Shown: positions 11,414 to 22,775 of the stretch, piece by piece | Layout: the number at the start of each line of letters is the position of its first letter | How positions within the stretch are numbered: the stretch's first letter is position 1 | Position numbers and translations under genes: made by a program | Source: Cephalopachus bancanus | Lineage: Eukaryota > Chordata > Mammalia > Primates > Tarsiidae | Direction: 5' to 3' | Length of the DNA: 64,000 nucleotides | NCBI GenBank assembly: GCA_027257055.1 | Contig: JAPVLO010000574.1 | Span: 1,054,001 to 1,118,000 of the forward strand | The notes under the pieces: model-generated | Told to the model about the DNA's origin: nothing | The model's input: the letters and a program-made list of their open reading frames with translations, nothing else | Databases searched by the model: none

Positions 11414-13608
11414 AGATTTTTTCATTTTTAATTTTAAGGATGTGGGGTACAATTCAAGGTTAGGTATGCAAATATTCATTATGCAGGTACCCTTGATAAG
11501 GTGTGCACCTCATTCCTCGGCAGATACCCACTATCACTCCTGCCTCCTCTGCCCCAATGGCAGTCTCCCTCTACTGCCAATCCTTTTCTTATAGTATTAT
11601 GGTAATTGTTGAAGGTTCACTTGTGAATTAGAACATGTGATACTCAGGTCTTTGTTTCTTTAATAGATCACTCAGTATTATAAACTCTAAGTCCATCCAA
11701 GTTGTTGTGAAGTTCATAATTTTTTACTTCTTTATGGCTGCATAATATTCCATCGTGTATATGTACTACATTTGTTTTAATCCAGTCCCTTTCGATGGAC
11801 AATGCATTTGGTTCCATGTTTTTGCTATCACAGACAATGCTGCAATAAACATATGTGTGCAGGTATCTCTTTCATAGAGTGATTTGAGTTCCTCTGTATT
11901 CATTCCCAGTAGGGGGATTGTGGGGTTGTATGGAAGGTCAATTTTTAGATCTTTTGGGAATCGCCAAACTATTTTCCACTTAGGTTGTATTAGTTTACAC
12001 TCTCACCAACAATGTAGAAGTGCTCCCTTTTCCCCACATCCTCTCCAGCATTTGTTGTTTTTTGAGTTATTGATGATGGTCATTCTGACTGGAGTTAGGT
12101 GATACCTCAGTGTAGTTTTAGTTTGCATTTCTTTGATGACTAGTGAGGTTGAGCATTTTTTCATGTATCTGTTGGCTGCTCGTATGTCTTCTTTTGAGAG
12201 AAGTCTATTTATATCTTTTGCCCACTTTGTAGTGGGACTGTTTGTTTTTTTCCTTTTCGTCACATTTGAGTTCATTGTAAATCCCAGATGTTAGGCGTTT
12301 GTCACGCATGCAGTTTGCAAATATGTTTCCCCAGTCTGTCAGATGTCTCCCTGCTCTCTTGATGGTTTATTTTGCTTTGCAGAAGCTTGTCAGTTTGATG
12401 AGGACCCATATGTCTATCTTATCTCTTATGACTTGGGTACTTGGGGTTCTAATCAGGAATTGGTTGCCAGTTCCAATTTCTATAAGGATGTCTCTTGCAT
12501 TTTCTATGATTCTAACCGTTTGAGGTTTTACGCTTAGGTTTTTGATCCATTTAGAGTTGTTTTTCGTGTATGGTGATAGGTAGGGGTCTTGTTTTAATCT
12601 TCTGCATGTGGTCAGCCAGTTTTCTCAGGACCTACTGAATAGGTTCTCCTCTTCCCAGTGGTTGGTGGTGGAGGCTTTGTCGAAGATGGGTTGGTTGAGA
12701 AATTGAGGTTTTGCTTCTGGAATCTCTATCCTATTCCATTGGTCTATATGCCAGTTCTTGTACCAATACCAAGCTGTTTTGATAAAATCCAGCACCCCTT
12801 CTTGACAAAAACCCTTGGACATCTAGGCATAGATGGAATATATCTCAAAATATTAAGAGTCATCTATAAGAATCCCACAGCTTGCATACTGCTAAACAGA
12901 GAGAAATTGGTACCATTTCCACTGAAAACCATAACGAGACAAGGATGCCCCACTCTCATCCCTCCTTTTCAACTTAGTTTTGGAAGTCCAAGTTAGAGCA
13001 ATCAGATAAGAGAAGGAGATATCAGCGGTATCCAAATAGGAAATGAGAAAGTCAAGTTATTCCTCTTTGCAGACAACATGATTCTATACCTCTAAACACC
13101 AAGAGAATCTGTCAAAAACCTCCATACACTGATAAAGGACTTCGGTAAAGTCTCAGGGTATAAAACAAACGTACAAAAGACAGTCACATTTCTAAACACC
13201 TACAATAACAAACAAGAATCCAAATAAAAAGCACAATCCCATTCACAATAGCCACAGCAAAAGTGAAATACCTTGGCATCTTCCTAACCAGAGACATGAG
13301 AGACCTTTACAATGAAAACTACAAACACTGCTCAAAGAAATCAAAGATGACACAAACAAATGGAACAATATTCCATGCTCACGGATTAGAAGAATCAGCA
13401 TTGTTAAGATGCCCATCCTACCCAAGGCAATCTACAGATTTAATTCAATATCCATTAAATCACCAGAAGAATTCTTCTCAGACCTGGAAACAAAAATACA
13501 GGAATTCACATGGAAACATAAATGACCACGAATAGCCAAAACAATCTTAGCAAAAACAAAACAAAACAAAAGCGGGAGGTATCACATTCCCACACTTTAA
13601 ACTTTATC
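11414..13608 (-). mobile_element. 5'-truncated, 5'-inverted (twin-primed) L1
   Basis: From 11414 to about 12785 the minus strand reads L1 3' UTR and the ORF2 C-terminal half, with the A-tail as T-rich DNA at 11414-11435. At about 12786 the sequence flips: 12786-13608 reads L1 ORF2 RT on the plus strand. In L1 coordinates the flipped piece ends at the block encoding '...HFKLYQ' and the unflipped piece begins at 'KTAWYWYKN', which are adjacent in ORF2. Abutting, oppositely oriented parts of one L1 are the signature of twin priming during integration. The element lies inside the ERV, so it is younger than the ERV. Confidence 0.85.
12786..13608 (+). pseudogene. Inverted L1 ORF2 reverse-transcriptase segment
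   Basis: The plus strand encodes RT blocks: 'LTKTLGHLGIDGIYLKILR', 'PFPLKTITRQGCP' and, near 13070, 'FADNMILYL', in which the second catalytic aspartate of FADD is replaced by Asn. It continues with '[19 protein letters not shown]' at 13263. Frameshifts and a stop just after the catalytic box make it non-coding. Confidence 0.88.
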
Positions 13609-13920
13609 AGCTTAAACAATCCAAATATGTCTCTCTTGGACTTCAGGAGTACTAATATTTAAAAATAGACTTAATAAGATCAAAAAAGATTCAATATAGA
13701 ATCATAAATTTTGATATTGAAAAGTTTGTTCTAGAAGTATGATGTCATAACACAGGATCACAGGTCATTGCTAAATAATCATTCATTCAGACAAAATGAT
13801 AACAAAGTAATTTTTAAAGCAAAAAATATTTACATTTTGATAGAGAAGACTTTGTTTTTAAATAGTAAAACCTAAGAGAGACAGGTAAGGGCAAGCTAAT
13901 TCTTTCTCCTCTCTTTCTCG
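13609..13920. other. ERV interior, unrecognised
   Basis: AT-rich DNA between the L1 and the next Alu, without a recognisable retroviral domain. Confidence 0.4.
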
Positions 13921-13942
13921 CTCTCTCTCTCTCTCTCTCTCT
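13921..13942. repeat. (CT)n microsatellite at the Alu tail
   Basis: An uninterrupted CT run, preceded by imperfect CT/TTTC sequence from 13900, occupies the place of the Alu A-tail (T-run on the plus strand). The tail appears to have evolved into an (AG)n/(CT)n microsatellite. Confidence 0.9.
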
Positions 13943-14222
13943 TTTGAGTTGAAGTCTCACTCTGTCACCCAGACTGGAGTGCAGTGGCCACTCCCAACTA
14001 CTGCAGCCCCGACATGCTGGACTCTGGCGAACCTTCCACCTCAGCTTTCCAAGTAGCTGGAACTACAGGTGTGAGCTAACACGCCCGGCTAATTTTTTAT
14101 TTATTGTAGAGATGAGGTCTCACCAAGTTGCCCAGGCGGGTCTCGGACCCGTGGGCTCAGGCAATCCACTCACTTCAGCCTCCCAAAGCGCTTGGATTGC
14201 AGGCTGAGCCACCGAGCCCAGC
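13942..14222 (-). mobile_element. Alu-type SINE (lineage family)
   Basis: Dimeric 7SL-derived SINE in antisense. It starts 'TTTTGAGTTGAAGTCTCAC' and ends 'GGCTGAGCCACCGAGCCCAG'. The linker reads 'TTTATTGTAGAGATGAGG', as in the other family members here. Confidence 0.95.
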
Positions 14223-16568
14223 TTCCTCTCTCTTTTATATATAAATTTTTTATCTTACAAACAAAATGTAAACAAAGATCCCTTGTTATCTCCTGAAATT
14301 CCAAGAAAATCTTGTTTGAAAGAGAAAAACAAATTTTATATTTTCATTTCTGTATCATTAACATCAAGGCAAATTTTAAGAAAAACTTATACACAAATCT
14401 ATATAATTTTATTCAGTTTGATAATATGGTAATACTTTTACAAACTAAAAGTATTTGTGTAATTATTTTTATTAAAGAACATGCCAATCCTCAAGGAAAC
14501 CCTGTTATTCTGACATAGATTCAAGCTTTGGCCTTGCATCAGTGTGCTGTTGATGCTAATGTTTAATTTGTCAAAAATTAGCTCTTACAGTCTTATGTAT
14601 CCACTGCTTCTTTGGTAGTCTCTGGGCCTAGAGAGAGTGAATAATTTTAATTTTTGGTACTCTGTCTCAGAAGGACAGTTCATTTTGTCACCTTCTCCTC
14701 GGTCTGAAAATTAGGCCCTGACTAGTGGGATTTAGCCTGTCTTTTTAATCCCAGGAGCCAAAAACCCTGTAACGTAACAGTGCAAAAATGAGTTACTAGA
14801 ACATTTATTAAAAATGAAAAAGGCTCAGAACATTTCATTAAAATACAATTAAAAATTACTGTAAAAATATTAGTTCTTCATTTAAGTAAGGTGATAAACT
14901 TTAAAATCAATACCAAAAGTAACATGGATGTAAAAACTTTAATTTTTTAAAAACTCATTTTCCCTAAGTAAAAAAAACATAATAAAGGCAACGTAGAAAT
15001 TATTTTGATAAAATGTAAAATCTTTGTTTCTTAGGTCAGTTATACAAAGGAAAAGAAAATCTTCTGTAGTGTATTTTTTTTTCTCATGGGAATCTATTTA
15101 AACAACCTGGAAGTCAAACCTTATAAAAAATACATGACCTAATTAGACACAAGACTAATGTATCTAGAGTTATGAATGGCCATTATAATTATCGATGAAA
15201 CAAGAACCTATAAACCAATACTAAGTAGGGGAGTACATGACTATGTGAAAGCCACGGCTGTTAGCCCCCTAAAGTTTTGCTGAACAATCACCGACATATA
15301 AGGCTGACCGACAAGAGAAGAGGCAAACAAATTTTATTGGACATGTAAACTTGGAAGCCTTCAGAATAAAGACCCAAATTCCCAATGAGTTACAGAAGCA
15401 TAGATACTATCTCAAGTAACAAGAAAAATGGGAGCTTGCATTCTGGCAAAAACAAGTTATGAGAGGGGGAAGAAGATGAATTCTATTGAAAGGCAACACA
15501 TGGTTAGGTGTATGAATGGATGGGGAAACAGAATGTAAATTATTTGACTAATAGACCCAGACAAACATATATGTTGACAATTTTAAAGACATTCTTATTT
15601 TATCAATAATTTAAAATTATTCAATTTGTGAGAACTTATTTACTTATAAGTCACTTTAATAGCACATAACACATAACACCTAACATGTACATATACATGA
15701 ACACATTTAAACATACATACACACATGTAAACATAAATACTTTTCCCTTGCAAATTCTAGCCATGGAATAGTAACAAACTCTTAATTTATAAAAGATAAT
15801 CAGATCTGAATTATCTATCTGACAAAACTGGAATATGATTACATGACTACCTTTTGTTTGTCCCAGCAGGTAATTTAACAAAGGTTGTGGACAAAATTTT
15901 GGTGAAAACAGTTTCCATGACAGTTTGATTTTAAAACCTCTTTCCCCTCCCTCCTTTTTCCTTAAGTTTCAAAAGCTTACATTTTAGTTAGAACTGGTTG
16001 AAATGTATAAGGGTTTTATCTAAGCACTGGTAGCTTAGTAAACAGCAGAGTCAAAGCAGGCAGAAAAGAAAAAAAAAGAATAAATATATAGATAGCTTAG
16101 AAGACTTTATTTAACCCTGTAGTTGCAGGTAAACCTGAATTTTCCTTGCTGAAACTTGCTTATCAGTTTCAAAACATGCACAGAAACAAATCTTAGTATC
16201 TAACCAGCTGGAAGAGATTTAACATTTCTCATTCTAAGTGCAAAACAAGCAACTACAAATAACAAACCAAAGGGTATCCTCAAATACAGTGTATAAATGA
16301 GTTAAGAATATCTTTCCTGGCACTTAGAAATGGTCTACAAAACCTGAATGTGAGGAGTTCCAACTCCCAGCATACAATTCAGTATGACATACACGCAAGT
16401 GCATCTGCTCCAAATTCCCATTTTCTCTCCAATCTGTCATAAATGGACATTGACCATGATTGACAGGAGTGCACCTCGAGAGTATCTGGAGCAAGAAGGC
16501 TACCACAGCTGCTGAGAGTTTCTGGGGAGTATCCCCTCCAATGCTGGCCAGCTGCAAAGTCACCAAAT
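14223..16568. other. ERV interior, mostly unrecognised
   Basis: AT-rich DNA between the Alu and the 5' LTR, where gag/pol would be expected. The minus-strand open frames at 15651-15881, 16324-16566 and 16379-16606 (75-80 aa) match nothing I know. The last two overlap and lie directly downstream of the 5' LTR, where a retroviral leader would be. Confidence 0.4.
15258..15570 (-). repeat. Possible second LTR-like fragment
   Basis: The plus strand starts 'TGTTAGCCCCCTAAAG'. On the minus strand an AATAAA hexamer (about 15332-15337) is followed by about 75 nt ending 'GGGGGCTAACA', the usual layout of an LTR 3' part. The other end is not defined. Tentative. Confidence 0.3.
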
Positions 16569-17783
16569 TGTTGTGGTAGAACTAGACCCGCTGATTTTTT
16601 GTGCAATCAATCAGAAATGATAGGCAGAGGGCTGGAAGAAAATGGAGTTTATTTCTGTAACTGGGAAACAGGAAACAAGCCCACATCATTGATGGAACTT
16701 ATTCAAAGAGACAGTTTACTTTCAATATTTTTAATCAAACATTCTTTCTTATCTACCTTAACTAACAAACCTACATATACGAAGACCATTACTCAGTGTT
16801 TCAGCTAACATTCCTTTTCCTGTGACCATTGGCACATATTAATGGTCTAATAAAATCTGAAGCAGCAGGATGTTTTTTTCTCACTAATCCGACTTTTTTT
16901 TAGGTTACTATCTTTTAAAATAATTCTTGTATACTGCACTTTTTTTTACTATTTATTACACATGAGACAATAAGAGTGCTATGTACTATACCTGACTAAT
17001 GATTAAAATAATGTTTAAGCCTTTAAAGTTACATGCGAGAGGAGCTGTACACTCAGAAGGGTAATTAACATTCCTAAGGATCTAAAGATTTCAACAGAGT
17101 CCTGGACATTCCACTTTGGAGGAGTTTGGAAACACTTTTTTTTTGAGCCAGAGTCTCACTTTGTTGCCCAGGCTGGAGTGCAGTGACATGCTCATGGCCA
17201 CCACAGGTTCAACCTGTTGGGTTCAGGAAATACTTCTGTCTAAACCTCCCAAGTAGCTGGAACTACAGGCATGCACCACCACACCTGCCTAATTTTTTGA
17301 TTTATTATAGAGCCCAGGTCTTGTCAAGTGACCCAGGCTGGTCTCAAATCCCTGGACTCAGGTAAACCTCTCTCCTCTGCCCCCTAAAGTTCTGGGATTA
17401 CAGGCATGAGTCACCATGGCCAGCCAAGTTTGGAAACTCTTAAATGAATTTCAGCTGCTTCTTCAAAGTATACTCAGCTGCTCGATGCTCTGTAAATATC
17501 TGCTGGTCTGATGCCGGGCTTCTTTAGTAACCAGCAGTTTTATTAGGTACGATTGGCCTACAAGCAGATTTAGATATGTTAAACAAAGGAAGGCAGAAGA
17601 GATATAACATCCGGAAGGAAGTGCAAAACCATGAAAGAGAAAAAATGTGCACTTTTAAATATAAGTGGCTTTTCCATTTAGTATGATCAATTATTGGAGA
17701 ATAAAGAAAGAACACTAGTTTTATTATTCTATTAAGAACTACGCTTGTCATTAACAAGCAACCCTTGGTTGCAGCCTTTAATA
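16569..17783 (-). repeat. 5' LTR of the minus-strand ERV, split by an Alu
   Basis: Partner of 9474-10380. It starts 'TGTTGTGGTAGAACTAGACC' and the minus-strand AATAAA lies at 16648-16653, the same offset as in the other LTR. An Alu at 17137-17425 interrupts it, duplicating 'AGTTTGGAAACACT'. Without the Alu it is about 925 bp, close to the 907 bp of its partner. Confidence 0.75.
17137..17425 (-). mobile_element. Older Alu (AluJ-like) inside the ERV LTR
   Basis: Antisense dimeric Alu with 'GTTGCCCAGGCTGGAGTGCA' and 'CTGGGATTACAGGCATGAG', closer to generic Alu/7SL than to the family seen elsewhere here. Flanked by a 14-bp target duplication, 17123-17136 and 17427-17440, with one mismatch. Confidence 0.93.
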
Positions 17784-18006
17784 TTCATCCTTTCATTTTA
17801 GAGATTGCCATCCCATTGCCAAGCAAGTGTATAATCCTTTTAGAAATGCATGCCATAAAACATTGAAAAAAATAAGGCAATATATGATCATAGTTTCTTT
17901 TGTAGCACTACTGTAGCCTTGGAGTGCAATTGCTTTATTTTTGAAGCAAAGGCTCTGTAGGGAGAATCCATATTTCCAACTCTTTCTTCTAAACAGAATG
18001 ATATTA

Positions 18007-18043
<37 letters not shown>

Positions 18044-18248
18044 CAGAATTTCTTCCACTTACTTTTCACAAAACTTTTCCACTATTTTGAGAATGATAGC
18101 TGTTTTTACATTCCCTAATATACTCATTGTTACTTAGCTTAAACTGTATTACACCTGGTTAAGTATTGCTTGAAATTTATGATTTGAGTTGGGAATGATC
18201 CTTATTCTCAATGCTGACAGTATTCCTTATATTTATAACTTATTTGGT
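17784..18248. other. Unrecognised interval
   Basis: Right flank of the ERV. It contains a (TG)n microsatellite and otherwise no recognised element. Confidence 0.4.
18008..18042. repeat. (TG)n microsatellite
   Basis: About 17 perfect TG units. Confidence 0.98.
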
Positions 18249-18795
18249 CAGTGTGGTAGTTTAAAAAGGATTTCCACAAGTTTTTTGATACACTTTTCTT
18301 CAAAAGGTAGAGTCTAACTCTCCTCTCTTTGATTGTAGGCTGTACATAGTGGTTCACTTCTAACAAATTGAGTTAAGAAATGGTGATGTGTGTAACTTTT
18401 GAGACTAGGTCATAAAAGATACTGTGACGTTTTTCTTCCTTTCCCTCTTGTATCATGCACTCTGAGAGAGGACAGCTGACATGTGAGAATGTTTAGGCAG
18501 CCTCATGGAGAGGTCATCATGGCAAGGAACTGAGGCCTTCTGCCAAAAACCAGTATTAGCTTGTCAAAGTGTGAGTAAATCACCTGAGAAGTTGAACCTC
18601 TTGCCTTGATCAAGGCTTCAGATGACTGTGACTTAGTATCTTGATTGCAACTTCAGGAGAGACAGTGAGCTATCAATACTTAGCTAAGCAGTTCCTGAGT
18701 TCCTTACTCACAGAAACTATGAGATAATAAATATCTGTTATTGTAATTCACTATTTTTAAAATAATGTGTTGCATTACAATTAACAACTAATGGA
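18249..18795 (+). mobile_element. MLT1-type MaLR LTR
   Basis: The block contains the MLT1 landmarks: 'GCAGCCTCATGGAGAGGTC', 'GGAACTGAGGCCTTCTGCC', 'CTTCAGATGACTG', 'CAGAAACTATGAGATAATAA' and a terminal 'TTACAATTAACAACTAATGG'. MLT1 LTRs are ancient ERVL-MaLR solo LTRs found throughout placental mammals. Non-coding. Subfamily not assigned. Confidence 0.85.
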
Positions 18796-19125
18796 GTCAT
18801 TGTTTAGATAGATGATTGGTTACCTGCATGAAGGCTCCCTTTTTTATTTGAAGTCATGGTAGACAATTTAGGTGAGAAAAGTAAGTTAATAAGTGGTATC
18901 ATATATGTTATGATTAATGCCAACAAATATTGTTAGCACTACTAGTACTCTTAGTATTAGATTTACTGTCACCATTATCCCTACTACTATAGGCGTATGT
19001 ATGTACATGTATGTTTATGAAAATGCACCAAAATAGCAGGAATGTTTGTTTCCAGGTTGTGGGATTATAAATGAATTTTTGTTTCTTTTACTTTTTTCTT
19101 CTTTTTCCCTTATTTTGTATAATTA
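18796..19125. other. Unrecognised interval
   Basis: Short AT-rich stretch. No element recognised. Confidence 0.4.
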
Positions 19126-19675
19126 TTCATTTATTCAGGTAATATATCTTTAGCATCTATTATATATTAGGCACTGAAAATATGTTTTTTTGGAGCACAG
19201 AAAAATATGTTCCAGAAGTTGGAAATATAGCAGTGACATAAATAGATAATTTCCAGTCCACATTTAATTAGACATATTACTACCATGCACATTATTTTAT
19301 ATGATAATAAGTGCTATGAAGAAAAAAAATAATCTAGGAAGGAGAATAGATAGCGCTGGCAGTAGAGTAGTGGTGTTGTTATTTTAAATATGTTAGACAA
19401 AAATCTTGAGAATATAACAATTGAAAATACCTGAAGGAAATATGAGAAGATTTCTTAGGCAAGAGCATTCCAGGCAGAGAGACAAGCAAGTGAAAAATAT
19501 TTTTGAGTTGAATGTGTACCCGACACTGTCAATGGACAGTCAGGAGGTCAGTGTGACTGGAACAAATTGAGTGATGAGTAGAGTAGTAGAAGACGAGGTC
19601 AAAGAGATTAATATGTACAAGATAACTCTGTGCAATCTGAGTCAGTGAATATTTATTATGTTTTCTATTAAAAAC
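19126..19675 (-). mobile_element. L2-like ancient LINE fragment
   Basis: 'TTTAGCATCTATTATATATT' with 'GGCACTG', then 'ATAGCAGTGACATAAATAGA', 'GATAATAAGTGCTATGAAG' and 'GAGCATTCCAGGCAGAGAG', follow the order of the L2 3' region in reverse complement. Diverged and gapped. An Alu is inserted at its right end. Confidence 0.55.
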
Positions 19676-19687
19676 ATACACTATAGA

Positions 19688-19987
19688 GCCGGACTCGGTG
19701 GCTCAGCCTGTAATCCCACACCTTTGGGAGGCTGAGGTGAGTGGATTGCCTGAGTCCGCGGGTTCGAGACCCACCTGGGCAGCGAGACCTCATCTCTACA
19801 ATAAATCAAGAAATCAGCCAGGCATGGTAGCACACGCCTGTAATTCCGGCTACTCGGAAGGCTGAGGCAGAAGGATCGCCAGAGCCCAGCAGGTCGAGGC
19901 TGTGATGGCCGGGAGCGGTCCCTGCACTCCAGTCTGGGAGACAGAGTGAGACTCCAACTCAAAAAATATATATATACATATATATAT
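19688..19987 (+). mobile_element. Alu-type SINE (lineage family) with 12-bp TSD
   Basis: Sense element starting 'GCCGGACTCGGTGGCTCAG'. The right arm ends 'GACTCCAACTC', then a tail converted to a TA-rich tract. A perfect 12-bp duplication ATACACTATAGA lies at 19676-19687 and 19988-19999. Confidence 0.97.
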
Positions 19988-19999
19988 ATACACTATAGA

Positions 20000-21375
20000 A
20001 ATAAATGGTTAACTTAAAAACGTTTAAAACTGTTGAAATAAATATTGCACAGAGAATTATACATGTATTTATCCAGCAAAATGAGATTATGACAATTATT
20101 AAAAAGGACCTTTGTCAAGGTTTATAAGTGTGATATCACAAAGTTGAAGAAATGAAAGGAACATTATCAAATTATCTTGGATAAAATTAATTCATTGTAT
20201 TAGTATGGTTTTCTCATCTATTGGCTATTTTAATACAAATTCAAACCAAGTTAAAAGCTAAGATTAGCCTGCAGCACTCAGACTGAATATTTTATTCCAT
20301 CAACTATCAACAATATCTCCATCCAAAAAAATCCTATCTCTAATTCTTTCATCAGAAATTCAATTTTCAAAGTTGAAGTGACTATTTCCACTTTTAAAAA
20401 CTCTTACTGAGCCAAGAGTATATTCCAAATTTCAGCGTGAATTGTTTACTCACATAATTAGTGGAGATAGAAAGCCAGAAATTAAAAATAAACTTTTCTA
20501 CAGAAAAAGTATAAACAAATTCCAAATTGTGAGATAACACAGATATGTTACTGACAGAGTGCAAAAGCACATCTGACCATCAGTCAGTATGGATGGCATG
20601 ACCATAAGTCAGTATGGATTAAAATATGTCCTAAAGTTAAGGAAGCAATATAGGAGCTTTTCTCTCTTCCTGTTAGCTTTCTCTATATTGGTTTAAAGAT
20701 AAGAGGAGGGAAAGGGACAATGGTAAGAGACTTTTGGGGAATTTTCATAAACATATACACTCTGCCAATACTAATTTATTGATTTGTTTTAAATATCAAC
20801 AATAAATCAATTACACAGTGATATTATCACATATATTTTGTTTAAAATGACCGGATATTCAAAAGCAGGAAACAAAGAACAGTGCAATTATTTTCCATTA
20901 AAAAAATATTTGATTTCTGTCTTAATAAAAAGAATCAGGATTGTCATAACTGCTTCTTTATTTAATCTGTTGTGATATATTATTTGGTTGACACATATGA
21001 ATAAATTTTAGCTTCACACAGATACATAATTGAAAAAGGGAGGATCACGTAAAACTCCTAAAAGTATCTTAAGGATTCATTTGGGTCTTTGGATCATATT
21101 TAGGAATCTTTGGATTAGTGACTAAGATACTTATATAAATTAGATTATTTCAATTTGTTATGTCTGGTGCAATTATGTACACAGAGTATCACAGAGCGTT
21201 TTTGTTCTTCATTGATAAAAAAAATCTAGGCAATCAGGTGTGTACTTCCTCAACTCCCAGCCCCAAATGCCAACAAAGGTATGGCTACTCACATTCCCTG
21301 ATCATCTCCCTTCTCTAAACTCAGATGATGAGGTGTCTTTGTCGCACTTTATTTTTATTCTTTGACAAATGATAA
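20000..21375. other. Unrecognised AT-rich interval
   Basis: About 1.4 kb without open frames of note or a recognised repeat. Confidence 0.4.
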
Positions 21376-21386
21376 CTATATGTATA

Positions 21387-21418
<32 letters not shown>

Positions 21419-21455
21419 ACTGTATGTATATGTGTATATATATATACACACACAC
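21376..21455. repeat. (TG/TA)n compound microsatellite
   Basis: Mixed TATG, TG, TA and CA dinucleotide runs, partly self-complementary. Confidence 0.95.
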
Positions 21456-21777
21456 TTAAATATATATATTTTTGTGCTACAATGTGATATCATGCTATAT
21501 TTATATATTGTGGATTGATTAAATAAAGCTAACATATCCATCACCCCAAATTCTTAAAATGTTTGTGGTAAGAACACAAAATCTATTCTTTTAGCAATTT
21601 AAAAATATACACAGTTATTAACTATAGTCCTCATGCTGTGCAATAGATCTCTAAAACTTATTCCTCTCAATTTACTGATATCTTGAACCCTTTGTTCATC
21701 TCCCCATTCTCCACCCTTCAGTTCCAGCTTTTTGTAATCACCATTCTACTCTCTGCTTCTACAGGTTCAACTCTTTT

Positions 21778-22054
21778 TTTTTTGAGTTGAAGTCTCACTC
21801 AGTCACCCAGACTGGAGTGCAGTGGCCACTTTTGGCACTGCAGCCTCGACCTGCTGGGCTCCGGCCATCCTTTCGTCTCAGCCGTCCAAGTAGCTGGAAC
21901 TACAGGCACGCGCTACCACACCCGGCTCATTTTGATTTATTGTAGAGATGAGATCTCGCCAAGTTGCCCAGGCGGGTCTTGAACCCGCGGGCTCAGGCAA
22001 TCCACTCAGCCTCCCAAAGGCGTGGGATTACAGGCTGAGCCACTGAGCCCGGCT
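21778..22054 (-). mobile_element. Alu-type SINE (lineage family) with 14-bp TSD
   Basis: Antisense element with 'GAGTTGAAGTCTCACTCAGT' and 'GAGCCACTGAGCCCGGCT'. Perfect 14-bp duplication GGTTCAACTCTTTT at 21764-21777 and 22055-22068, inside the old L1. Confidence 0.97.
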
Positions 22055-22515
22055 GGTTCAACTCTTTTAGAGTCAACATATAAATGAGATAATGTAAAAT
22101 TTGTCTTTCTGTGCCTGACTTATTTCTCTTAGCATAATGTCCTCCAGATTCATACATGTTGTAAATGACAAAATGTATTTTTTTAGGCTGATTAGCATTT
22201 CATTTTGCCTATATGCCACACTTAAAAAAAATCTATTTATCCACTGATAAATTTTGGCTATTGGAAATAATGCTGCAGTAAATATGGGGGTGCAGATATC
22301 TCTGCCACACTGATTTCAATTTATTTGAATATGTAATTAAAAATGAGATTGCTTCATCTTATGGTAATTATATTTTTAGTTTTTTGAGGAACTTCCATAC
22401 TGTTTTCCATAATGGCAGTGCTAATTTGCATTTCCCTTTTCTCCACATCCTCTAGCATCCTCTAACATCTTTTTACTAATACTCATTCTAACAGGTGTGA
22501 GGTGATAAATATATT

Positions 22516-22775
22516 CTTTCAGTTGGGGTCTCACTCTGCTACCCAGATGATGACCATGGCTCACCACAGTTTCAACCTCCTGAGCTCAGACAATCCTTCC
22601 ACCTCAACCTCCATAGTAACTGAGACTGTAGGTGGCCACCATGTTCAACTAATTATTTTGAGACAAGATCTTCCTGCGTTGTCCAGGTAGCTCTCGAACA
22701 CCTGGACTCAAGCAATCCTCTTGCCTTGGTTTCCCAAAGTGTTCAGTTTACAGGCATAAGCCACCGTACCTAACC
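22516..22775 (-). mobile_element. Older, diverged Alu
   Basis: Antisense Alu with 'GGGGTCTCACTCTGCTACCC' and 'CAGGCATAAGCCACCGTACC', more mutated than the others. The flanks share 'GAGGTGATA' (22499-22507 and 22777-22785), the likely target duplication. Confidence 0.88.

Larger units (their letters stand above)
9474..17783 (-). mobile_element. Decayed endogenous retrovirus (paired LTRs), minus strand
   Basis: Two similar blocks, 9474-10380 and 16569-17783 (the second minus its Alu), lie in direct orientation about 7.1 kb apart. Both start TGTTxTGGTAGAACTAGACC on the plus strand and end AACA/AATA. The outer flanks share TTCA immediately left of 9474 and right of 17783, a possible 4-bp target-site duplication. 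On the minus strand each block has AATAAA about 80 nt before its end, so the provirus reads right to left. Just inside the 5' LTR the minus strand reads ATTTGGTGACTTTGCAGC, where a primer-binding site would sit; the tRNA match is not convincing. After removing the L1 and Alu insertions the interior is only about 3.5 kb. I cannot recognise gag, pol or env in it, so it is deleted or non-autonomous. Confidence 0.7.

Noticed and set aside
16324..16606. Retroviral gag start downstream of the 5' LTR
   Set aside because: Two overlapping minus-strand frames occupy the right place, but I see no matrix or capsid motif, so no gene is called.
9474..17783. Segmental tandem duplication instead of an ERV
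   Set aside because: The similarity stops abruptly at TGTT/AACA-type ends, both copies share an LTR-like polyA offset, and a 4-bp duplication abuts only the outer edges. An ERV explains this better, though a duplication is not fully excluded.
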